From: Pagrus major
Lineage: Eukaryota > Chordata > Actinopteri > Spariformes > Sparidae
Assembly: GCF_040436345.1 (NCBI RefSeq)
Contig: NC_133218.1
Coordinates: forward strand, 28,726,710 to 28,790,709
Direction of reading: 5' to 3'
DNA length: 64,000 nt
Within the stretch, counting starts at the first letter, position 1; every line of letters starts with the position of its first letter. Both the position numbers and the translations under genes were made by a program. Shown here in pieces: positions 26,858-36,440 of the stretch. The notes below the pieces were generated by a model that was not told the DNA's origin, searched no databases, and saw only the letters and a list, made by a program, of their open reading frames with translations.

Positions 26858-27010
26858 AAGCTACAATGTTTTTCATACGATAAGAATAGTTTTGATACAA
26901 TCTACTCATCTAAAACCCATTTTCCTACTCTGAATCAGTCATTTAAAAAAGGTTACAAATCGATTTAAAATGCCAGTAAATCATATTCAAGAGAAACAAC
27001 AGTCAATTGG
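25535..27010. other. adpgk upstream region and ctsb downstream flank
   Basis: The first 200 bases upstream of the adpgk ATG are moderately GC-rich and probably carry its 5' UTR and promoter. Beyond that lie a partial MITE (25919-26040), an AT-rich stretch with TATTTATGTATG-type repeats (26170-26310), a poly-A run near 26717-26736 and a (CA)n tract at 26823-26853. No coding sequence is recognised. Confidence 0.55.
25919..26040 (+). mobile_element. Partial copy of the GGTGCAATATGTAAGA MITE family
   Basis: Begins AAAGGTGCAATATATAAGAA and carries the internal AGCATGCTAACCAGCTAG block that also appears in the copy at 28404-28525. It matches one end of the full-length element at 39184-39527. The other end is missing. 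Confidence 0.6.
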
Positions 27011-27024
27011 GAACCAAATATAGT

Positions 27025-27030
27025 TTTATT
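27025..27030 (-). terminator. Candidate poly(A) signal of ctsb
   Basis: On the minus strand this reads AATAAA, about 985 bases after the cathepsin B stop codon at 28015. The implied 3' UTR of about 1 kb is plausible for this gene. Usage is inferred. Confidence 0.45.
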
Positions 27031-28014
27031 CAGAACATGAAATTCACGCGACAATATTTTGATCAATACAGACAGACAATAAAAACATACCATTCCAACC
27101 CATGTGAAAAAAAAATTCAATTGCTCATCTAATGCTCGAAGATTAAAAATGCTAGTAGGCACCAATTACAATGAGTACATTCTAACATCACGGAGTGGCA
27201 TTTGTGACATGGAGAAACACTGTCGGATTAAAAAAAGAAATCAATATCAAAGCGTTATTAAAAACAAAACAAACTGACCTTCTCTGCTGCATTAGGCAGA
27301 GTCTTGAAAATGTTATCTATCATGGGCTGTATCCTCCAAGATGGCCCTTGCTTTCCACCAGTGCAAAAACAAAATTTGAGAAGAGGGGGGACAAGTTCAT
27401 TCCTACAACAGTGACAGTGTGCTGCAAATCACCTGAGATAAAATTAAATGCACATATGGGTTGAAAAAACACTTTCCACCTGTGAAACCTTTTGATTGCT
27501 TTCAGAGGCAAAATAAGACCTCACAGAAGCTCATTCATAAAAAAACACCTTCAATTCAACATGGTGATTTGTGATCAGGAACATAGTTGCTGTCATGAGT
27601 TTATTCTGTCTCTGGCTAAAACCACATGCTGAGTGTGCAAGGTGATCAGTGGGCTTTAACTATCAGGACTAAAAGCAGTTGAAGTAGTTCCAGAGCAGGC
27701 AATTGCAGTGTGTCGCCCTCTAGTGATTATGTAATGGACACTGCTGTTCAAAACCTGCAAGAGGAAAACAGAAAGGCACCAATATCAGGCAACATCCATC
27801 ATTTTTTAAACGTTTGTTGTAGGTTTCACAAAAGGTTTAAACTAGGTTCACAATCGATTTATGGCTATGAAGCTTGTGCATTCTTTTAACCTGTTTATAA
27901 ATTATATCAGGGAGGTTGCAACAGAATAGCAGAGTTGTATTGTACAGGAACACAGTAAATACAGGTTTGTATGCTGCCAATACTTTGTGTTGTTTCGTTG
28001 TCTTACCTTAGGCT

Positions 28015-30785
28015 TTACTTGGGAATTCCTGCCACAACTTCAGACTCAATACCACAGTGATCAGATCCACGCAGGAACTTAAAGAATCCTGATGACCAAA
28101 AACAGACCAGAGGACAGTTCATACATATAAATATCTTCATGTCTTAGGTGTTCGAGCACATTGTGTGCAGCTGCTGGGTATATACAGTTCAAGGCGTTTT
28201 GCATAGTGATGCATGATAGAGTTGTTGATTTACTGATATTTACTCTGTTGAAGAAAGCTATTCATAAGTAGTAGTACCTCAATGTAAAAATAGTCTCAGC
28301 TCAAATGTACTTGAATATCAAAAGTAAAAGAACTTATTAAAAAAAATATTCCCATTTACAGCATTCATTTATCAACATGGCATCCTCTGTATCATTTCAA
28401 AAAAAGGTGTAATATATAAGAAATTTTGTTTAAAACAAAAACATTTGTGACATTTTTTAAGGGATGTCAATGTATTGTGTTGCAGAGATATCTATTGAAG
28501 TAAGCATGCTAACCAGCTAGGGGATAGCTAATGTAGTCTAATACAAAATATCCGCTCAGAAGGTTGTAATGTTAAGTTTTGGTGACACTCAGAGAAATGT
28601 TGCTTCTACAATGTGCTCATTGGAGGCTCTAATTAGTGTATCAGACTGCATTATACTGAAGGTTAATATCTTATTCCCTTCATGCATGTAAAATAGGAGG
28701 TCGACCATTTACAACCAAGAGCTATTATCATTGTATGAATGTTAGTTAGAAGTAACGAATATGCGTCTCTGCTCACCGTTATCACCCCAGTCAGTGTTCC
28801 AGGAGTTGGCACAGAGCCAGTAGGGAACACCATTCTCCTCCCCCCAGCCCAGGATCTTAATGGCATGGCCGCCCACAGCAGACCCAGACACATGCTGATA
28901 CACACCTGAGACCAGAAAGGAAAAAACAGACGAGGCAAAGAACACAACACAGAGGACAGGTGAGAAGAATTTTGAGATCAAGTGCGTCAAAACATTTTAC
29001 AGAATCACTGAGCAAAACAAACAGTGTTTACTCTGTGCTCTGCAGGTTCAGGTTCTGAGAATACAAGTATCCAGTTTTGTCTGTGTTTATACAATATCTG
29101 TCTGTTCTGGTGCATGTGTACTTACCAGACTTGTACATCACAAAGTCTTCATAGACGGTAAAGGCTCCCTCTACTGGGCCGTTCTTGTATATCTCAGACT
29201 GAATCTGCTCCTCATCTGACAGCACACTGTAAGACGTTTTTCCTGCAACACACTGCGAGTTAGGATTCTGCCTAAAGTTAGCATGCTTAACCCCAATTCC
29301 TCCCTAATCAATGGAGGTGACAACTTTTTTTCCTTCTGCCTCTCTTACCATAGTGCTTGTCTTGTTTGTAGCCAGGTGTGTACCCAGCTTCACACTGGAA
29401 GACGCAGTCGGGTGTGTCTCCCTGCTCTCCGGTGCAGGGGGGTCTGCTGCCATTCACATGGTGCTCGCAGGGGGCGATGGTGTAGGGACGACAACCTGTA
29501 CACAAAAACAGATTGTGTCAGAATTGAAGACACCACACGTGTATCACTGTAGGAGCCTCTCGCACAGAAAACTCACCGACGTGGGAGTCGTAGAGGCCTC
29601 CAGAGACCAGCCCGTCTTTGGTCCAGAAGTCCCAGGCTGCTGAAGGGTAGCCACCATTACATCTAAAAAGAGATCACATATTTCCACCTTTACAGACAAC
29701 CACTATACACTCCCTGTTCACACTGTACAACATCAGAGAGGTGCTGATCCAGCTTTTTCTCTCCCAAGTAATAAAACCTTTTACACATTTCTGCATCTCA
29801 CCCCATGCCACAGCTTTCACAGCATGTCAGCAGATCCTCGGAGGAGATCTCCACGCTGACCTTGGCATTGCTGTGGATACACACACGGTCGGAGATGGCC
29901 TCTGCAGCGCCAAACGCCTGTGGGCAGGAGAAACAAGGCATGTCACAGACGCACAAATACAATTTGGGGGGTGTTTTGCCTCATCTTAATGGACTAAGGA
30001 TAGAACACCCTACTACCCCCTAGTTTCGTTGTTTGAAGTGCACGCGTTACCAACCACGATCACTAACAAAAACTTCCCAGATAAACTGTTGCTCAAACAA
30101 ATATTAATCCTCAACACCTGTTTAATATGGTCCCATAATTTGAACACTGAGTTTTTAAATCTCACCCAGCAGGATCCACAGGAGCCCTGGTCTCTGATCT
30201 CCTTCAGAGTGGGACAGTTGGGCCACTGCGTTCTGGAGTCAAAATTTTTAGGCAGATCCAGGTCACCAGCATACTGAACCCTGAAGAGGACAGAGTCACA
30301 GTGTGACAGAGTCAAGTATTTCTGCTATTTCTACAGCTTGATGTACTTTCCCTATTATAGTAAGCAGGTGGGATACAGAGCTGAAAACCCTCACTTCTTC
30401 TTTCTATATACATGGTGCTTGAATCATTAGGTGAGGTACAACAAAGCAAGCACTCACACGATATGCATGTATACTTAGTATGAGTGAGACTCACATGACT
30501 GGCAGTTTAGGTCCCTTCAGCATCGTACCACAGAGTCTCCGGACATAACTGAAGTCGACATTATGAAAGTTGTGACCAGCCTGCAGGAGAAATGGAAGTG
30601 CTCAAACCCACTGACACTTAAGTCCAAGGTAAGATAAAAACAACAACAATAACGAAACTCACCTTCCAGGTAGTGTTAAACTTATTGATGTAGTTGACCA
30701 TCTCATTGGACAGTGGTTTGAGGTGGGGTCTGGCCAGGCTCACAGACAAGCTGGCAGCCAATAGCAGGAAGGCTGCACGCCACAT
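28015..30785 (-). CDS. ctsb: Cathepsin B, lysosomal cysteine protease
   Basis: Nine coding exons on the minus strand: 30785-30663, 30580-30495, 30280-30166, 29917-29802, 29662-29577, 29495-29349, 29242-29126, 28905-28777 and 28088-28015. They give 330 residues (human 339). The product has a signal peptide ([18 protein letters not shown]), a propeptide with the [13 protein letters not shown] block, and a mature papain-type domain. The catalytic Cys107 lies in QGSCGSCW, His277 in [11 protein letters not shown] and Asn297 in NSWN. Two adjacent histidines at 187-188 ([12 protein letters not shown]) mark the occluding loop that gives cathepsin B its dipeptidyl carboxypeptidase activity. All key residues are present, so the gene looks functional. 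A splice acceptor lies 5 bases before the ATG, so the 5' UTR is on an upstream exon (35647). Confidence 0.97.
28404..28525 (+). mobile_element. Partial copy of the GGTGCAATATGTAAGA MITE family in ctsb's last intron
   Basis: Contains AAGGTGTAATATATAAGAAA, then TGTATTGTGTTGCAGAGATAT and AGCATGCTAACCAGCTAG. These correspond, in reverse complement, to the right half of the full element at 39184-39527. It lies in the intron between the exons at 28777 and 28088. Confidence 0.6.
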
Positions 30786-31421
30786 TTTGACTGAAAAACA
30801 CAACATGAAGAGGACAAGTTTATTTGGTATTCACATTTGAAATTATTATACTTGAGCTGTGGTAACTGCATAAATTCTAGGGCTGCGCAATTAATGCAAA
30901 TATTCAAAATTGCAAGAAGCTGCAATCTTTTGATTTTGATGATTGAAAGTGAAATGGACAGTGTGCAGGAGTTTTTGTCCGGATTTAGTCGGCCTTTGGT
31001 CTTCTCCTACACACCTGTTGATCCACAGGTGTGCAAAAGTTTTACTCTGAATAGTTTTTTTCAGTGAAAACCATATTCCCACTAATCGTGAATCACAGAG
31101 ATGAAGTCTGAAGGGAAATGTCTCACAAACAAAGCTACAACAAATGTGCAGCACTGAACCCCATGTGACATCAGACTGAAAACACAGAAGAAACAGGGTT
31201 ATTCCCCACCTACATACTCATGAAACTAGGCTGATGAAAAGTTCACAGCTGACTAAATGTCACTCTGGCTGCAGCTACAAGTGCAACATGCACACACAGT
31301 GTACTCAGAGCAGAGAAAACCCTCTTATGACTTCTGCAGAAGTCTGAGTGTTGTTTACTGAACTGTATATAGACTGTGTTTCAGTTCCCACTTAAAAAGC
31401 ACAAAAACACCATGTCCTCAC

Positions 31422-31491
31422 CGTTCCTCATGCTGAATGCAGTTTTTAGATATAGGCATGCACCAAGTTCCTTCTCAAACAGTATATATAT
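31422..31491 (-). promoter_or_regulatory. Candidate alternative ctsb promoter and first exon, copy A
   Basis: On the minus strand a TATATATA box (about 31491-31483) is followed after about 50 bases by ATGAGGAACG and then the splice donor GTGAGG (exon end 31422). Joined to the acceptor before the ctsb ATG, the frame would read M-R-N-V-K and then the normal MWRAAF start. This is inference from sequence only. No transcript evidence is available. Confidence 0.35.
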
Positions 31492-31806
31492 GAGACCACG
31501 TTATAAAAGATATGAACTGTACCGACAAGAACCCATTAGAGATCATAGCGTAGCCTATTAGGGGCGTGGAGTGCACTCAGGATAAGCAGGATGCCAGCTA
31601 CAATCAATACCAGTGCAGACACTGTGCTTCTTTATAAACACGATGGGAAGGATGAACATGCAGCATTCCTGAAAAAAAAAAGTTAGAGCAGATGATGGTA
31701 ATCAATCTAAAAGCATAAAGAGCAGGAGTGGAGAACAAAAGTGTCAGAAACAGACACAGGGAGAAATATTAACTTTCTAATTATATCTTTCTAGTTTCTG
31801 TTTCTA

Positions 31807-31808
<2 letters not shown>

Positions 31809-31875
<67 letters not shown>
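31809..31875. repeat. (GT)n microsatellite
   Basis: About 33 uninterrupted GT units inside copy A of the intronic block. The matching site in copy B (near 33798) has only about six. Confidence 0.95.
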
Positions 31876-31879
<4 letters not shown>

Positions 31880-33062
31880 TCCAGACCAATGTATGAACCT
31901 CATATAATTACATTTGCACACTGTCACACAGATTTACTCTCATGAACAAGAGCCAGTCTTGTCAGGTAAAATCAGCAGAACACCTGTTTAGACATGTCCT
32001 GTTTTCACACGGGACAAATAGCAGAAGGGAATCCAAAGACAACAGCTGGGGTCTGTCCGATTTCCAGAGAAACTGGTTTGGTATCACATGACTGAGGCCA
32101 ATGACACATCATGAGCAAAAAAAAACACCCACACAGACAGAAGAAAGAATAGAAAAATAACTCCCCCTTACACAATGACATCTGTTCCCTGAAATCACAC
32201 TTTAGCACCACATGATGCACTTCAGCAGCTCGACTTCCTTCATCAGAAGTCTCGACCAGGTTTTTCTACACATTCAACTTCCTTTAGATCGTGTTTTGTG
32301 TAATGAGAAAAAAGGAACAGAAGTGCTTCCCTTGGCTGGGTATTAGAAATGTCCTCACCAGGTTGTGTTTGCATGTTGGTTGAACAGAGAGGTCAAAAGG
32401 TCTTACAGCAGTTGGGGCTGAATTAATTAGCTGGTGGGAAATATGGAAAACCCAGACAGACAAATTTATATCTGGGCCACCCCAAAAAAATCTAAATGAC
32501 GCGTTAGTTCAAATTTTAGAGAAGTGGTTCAACCACACAATCACACGCATGGTTGCTGAAGCGAGCAATTTAGATCCGATTTGGAGAAGTGACCCCTCAG
32601 CCTGCACCAATGACTGTCCGCAAAGAAATCAGTCTCATGTCACTTACTATCAACATAGATATCAAAGCAAGACTCACGAACGGCTACATGAACTTGCTGA
32701 GTCATAATGGACGGCTGTGAGGCTCTGCATCTCCAAAATGTCAAGACCTCTTAACGAAAAACAGCGTGGTGACGGTTTATTTCCGATGCTGACCAACATG
32801 TTTTTAAAGAGTAAGGGGTTGTGCAAAGTCTTCCTTCGTGGGAGGTTTAAGACAGAAATGGGTGCGTTCGTGCTAACACAGATTAAAAGACATTCAGCTG
32901 GAGAAGACTTCCGTTTCTTCACACATTGTGTTCAGCTATTCCATCTTCCCCCTATAGCCTTATCTTATTAGTTTTCACATATACACCAAACATGACAGTG
33001 ATGACTAGTATTGTTAAGTACCTCTGAAGAAGGGATATATAATAATATGGATTACTGACCGC

Positions 33063-33956
33063 CAGTATTGATGACCAATAATAACTAAATGTCACTGTGG
33101 CTGCAGCTACAAGTGCAACATGCACACACAGTGTACTCAGAGCAGAGAAAACCCTCTTATCCTCAGTCATGCTATTCAGAGACTTTTCTAGTGGTTACAC
33201 ACACTGCATCAGCAGGCACACATATGCAGTAAAACAGTCCAGTGATTTCAGCTAACGCCTTAGAATTTAATTTACACGCACACACAAGAAATGGACTTTG
33301 GACTTTCAACAGGCAGTGCAATCACTTCTGCAGAAGTCTGAGTGTAGTTTACTGAACTGTATATAGACTGTGTTTCAGTTCCCACTTAAAAAGCCCAAAG
33401 AACATCATGTCCTCACCGTTCCTCATGCTGTATGCAGTTTTTAGATATAGGCATGCATCAAGTTCCTTCTCAAACAGTATATATGAGACCACGTTATAAA
33501 AGATATGAACTGTACCGACAAGAACCCATTAGAGATCATAACATAGCCTATTAGGGGCGTGAAGTGCACTCAGGATATGCAGGATGCCAGCTACAATCAA
33601 TACCAGTGCAGACACTGTGCTTTTTTATAAACACGATGGGAAGGATGAACATGCAGCATTCCTGATAAAAAGTTAGATCAGATGATGTTAATCAATCTAA
33701 AAGCATAAAGAGCAGGAGTGGAGAACAGAAGTGTCAGAAACAGACACAGGGAGAAATATTAACTTTCTGATTATCTTTCTAGTTTCTGTTTCTAAAGTGT
33801 GTGTGTGTTTCTTGGTTTTGGTCCTTGGCCACACCCAATTTTCCCTAGACCTATGTATGAACCTCATATAATTACATTTGCACACTGTCACACAGATTTT
33901 CTCTCAAGAGCAAGAGCCAGTCTTGTCAGATAAAATCAGTATCGATGACCAATAAT
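33063..33956. repeat. Duplicated intronic block, copy B, bounded by 20-bp direct repeats
   Basis: The block 33083-33936 matches copy A. Immediately outside it, CAGTATTGATGACCAATAAT (33063-33082) and CAGTATCGATGACCAATAAT (33937-33956) form a direct repeat with one mismatch, as expected for a target-site duplication. Confidence 0.8.
33417..33490 (-). promoter_or_regulatory. Candidate alternative ctsb promoter and first exon, copy B
   Basis: Same arrangement as copy A: a TATA-like box near 33480, then ATGAGGAACG ending at 33417, then GTGAGG as donor. The ATG, its frame and the donor are unchanged between the two copies even though the surrounding bases differ. Confidence 0.35.
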
Positions 33957-34111
33957 TACCTGCCTCTCATGGTGATACTGATGTCTTCCTCTCAAATTGT
34001 AAAAAAACCATCTACCTTTCACAAATCCACAAGTTTTGCTTATAGTTTCCTCTCTTTTGCACTGATGGGAGTACTTCCAGGAAACATTCTGGACTAGAGA
34101 TGGTGTTGTAG

Positions 34112-34774
34112 TTAAAGTTCACCTGAAAATGAAAATTCAGTCGTACTCTAGTGAATCTCATGCTGATGGAAAGTGAAAGTTTCGCAGTCCACACAATATT
34201 TCTGGAGCATCACAGCAAAACAAAAAAAGGAGCATTCTCCTAAACAAACTGAAAGATGGGGAATTGTTTTAATATATTAAAAAAACACAACTGAAATAAA
34301 CACACTTTGGCTCTATACAGCTTGCCTGGCGTAATCCAAGTCTGCAGAAGCCCCGAAATCACAAATTGCATTTAAAAAGCAATGTTTACACACTTTTATA
34401 ATCCAAAATCTTTACTGTAGACGCCAAGCTTAAAGCGTTAGCGTGCACCATGTCTGAAGTGGGTGCACAAGCATCATCAGAGGGTGTCAATAAAGTATTT
34501 TCACATCAGTGCGTGATCTCAGGGGTTATGGAGACTTGGATTTAGCTGGATGAGCTGTGTGGAGCCATTTTATGTTATATTACTGTTGTTTTTTTGGATT
34601 TTTAAACAAGTCCCCATTCACTTCAGTTGTTTAGGAGAATGCTGCAAAGCTGCTTCATTGTGACGCTCCAGAAATGTTTTCGTGGACTACGAAACTTTCA
34701 CCTGACTTTTCATCAACGTGACCGCGAGCAGATACTGACTGAATTACCATTTTGTGGCTGAACTTTTCCTTTAA
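34112..34774. mobile_element. TTAA-ended inverted-repeat element (MITE), family 1
   Basis: Starts TTAAAGTTCACCTGAAAATG and ends AACTTTTCCTTTAA. The arms are imperfect inverted repeats that share the GGAGCATCACAG / CTGTGACGCTCC-like block and TTTAGGAGAATGCTGC. There is no coding capacity. TTAA at both ends resembles piggyBac-type target use. Related copies lie at 56148-56267 and 57304-57821. Confidence 0.75.
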
Positions 34775-35646
34775 ACAAAGCATCATACAGTCTGATTGTG
34801 TAATTCTGCTCTGGTAGGTTTGCTCTCTTTGTCTGCTGACTGATGAAACTCATTTCCTCATTCTCTGGCCAGATTTACTCAATAGTTGCAAACGCCCAGA
34901 TAAATTGTTGCTGATGATTTCCTTTGTTTTGCACTGATGGGAGCCTCTACTGCGACACAGCCTGGACTGGAAATTGTGTTTTAGTAGGTCATTTTATAAA
35001 AAAGACAAATCAATCCCAGTTCATTCAGCTTTAACATCCCCTGCTGTATCACAGTCATGTTATAACTCAATAAAAACCAGTGTCTTTGTATTGTTGAAGC
35101 AGACAGCAGGATGGCTGCCAGCAGTGCCCATAAAAAAAACCTGCTTTCACTTTCCATTTCCCTGTCATGTGACGGTTTAGTATCATGTTTCACATTTATT
35201 TTAACTTCAGGTTTTACGTTTCTTTTGTCTTTAATTGAGCTGCTGCCTGCACCAGGTTTACCTGAACATTTCGTCCTCATTATTAATAAATGACACAGTC
35301 AGTCGTGTGTTTGGATGAATTAGCTTCACCTGCTTTCAAACCTCTTTTTTTAAATCTCATCACCCCTGACGCATAAAATGAGTCAGTACAAAACAACAAC
35401 CACCATTTGCGCTATGAAAAACAAACAGCGAGGACTTTAAACTTCTCTCTGTGCCAAATAAGTCGACGCCAGTCCGAAATATTAACAGAAAATGTTCATT
35501 TCGCATGTTTTTTTGACGGTAACGTATAAGTTTGGCGTTACATGTTTAGCTAGCTTAACTGCTAACTCGCCGTGTAAACAATCTGATAACAAACAAACTG
35601 AGGCCGCTGTTTGTTTACAGCAAACACACACACATAAATAACTCAC

Positions 35647-35740
35647 CTGTAGCTGTAGTGTGTCAGCTTTTGGTGTGAACTTGGATAAAAGAAAATCTTT
35701 AGGCTCCCCTTTCTGTGAGTGAGTGTCCGACTCCAGTCAA
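35647..35740 (-). other. Non-coding first exon (5' UTR) of ctsb
   Basis: On the minus strand the exon ends CAGCTACAG followed by the strong donor GTGAGT. It lies upstream of the ctsb coding exons and directly downstream of a promoter-like block. The 5' end is approximate. Confidence 0.55.
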
Positions 35741-35792
35741 ACAAACTGTGATTGTGAGTCGGTCGCTGCTCCGCTCACATTTATTCCTGAAA

Positions 35793-35828
35793 CCACGTGA
35801 CCGGTCACATGAACGCGGCTCATGTGAC
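35793..35828 (-). promoter_or_regulatory. Cluster of three CLEAR-like E-boxes in the ctsb promoter
   Basis: Within 36 bases lie CCACGTGACC (35793-35802), GTCACATGA (35804-35812) and TCATGTGAC (35820-35828). These are close to the CLEAR element GTCACGTGAC bound by TFEB/TFE3/MITF in promoters of lysosomal genes. The cluster is about 150 bases upstream of the first-exon donor. Confidence 0.7.
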
Positions 35829-36254
35829 GGCACCACTCCGCCCTTTTCACTGCGGTCAGTGGGTGTCCTGGTGCCTTCACACCACTGGCTTCCTCTTATT
35901 GACAACAGAAATAATGTGAATCTGGTTTAAACGAGACAGTTTTTTGTGTTTTTGTTATTTTAAACCGACATCCACGCGACCTGCGCTACACCGGTCTGAC
36001 CGCCAGGTGGTGCTGAAACTCACCCTCAGTGTCACCGCCTCACCTTCAACTCTACAATCTGTGAGATCTGTCGGACATACTGACATATTTCCACCTTTTC
36101 TTTTTGGTAAATATCATTTGATATGATATTGCAGGTAAGGCCCGCACCCTGCTGTCTCGTGTGATTAAAAGAAATGTCAGATCAGATTGATTAATGGCAA
36201 ATACCTGTATCAGAAGGAGCTTCAGGGACATCCTGGGCCTCTGGGTGAGAGCCA

Positions 36255-36440
36255 AGTGTGCAGGTTAGTAATGACCATCCATGACCCAGTGACCTTTGCT
36301 ATTCATACACACTGAACCCCAAATTGCTCCTGATGAGCGGTTGGCACCTTGCATGGCAGCCTCTGCCACTAGTGTATGAATGGGTGAACGTGACAAGTGA
36401 TTTAAGGCGCTTTGAGCGGTATAGAAATGCCATTTACTCG
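36255..36440 (+). repeat. Common teleost interspersed repeat, unassigned
   Basis: Contains GTATGAATGGGTGAACGTGA and AAGGCGCTTTGAGCGGTATAGAAATGCC. These match my memory of a repeat tail very frequent in fish genomes (GTAAAGCGCTTTGAGTGGT). Termini and superfamily cannot be set from this single copy. Confidence 0.5.

Larger units (their letters stand above)
31252..31976. repeat. Duplicated intronic block, copy A
   Basis: Aligns with 33083-33939 along its length with scattered substitutions. Copy A lacks a segment of about 165 bp that copy B has at about 33161-33325, and it carries a much longer (GT)n tract (31809-31875). It is not bounded by the direct repeats that flank copy B. Confidence 0.85.
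30786..35646 (-). other. ctsb intron 1 (between the non-coding first exon and the ATG exon)
   Basis: A 4.9-kb intron defined by the donor at 35646 and the acceptor at 30791. It contains a block present twice (31252-31976 and 33083-33936), a long (GT)n tract, and a TTAA-ended inverted-repeat element (34112-34774). Each copy of the block contains a possible alternative promoter and first exon, described separately. Confidence 0.7.
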
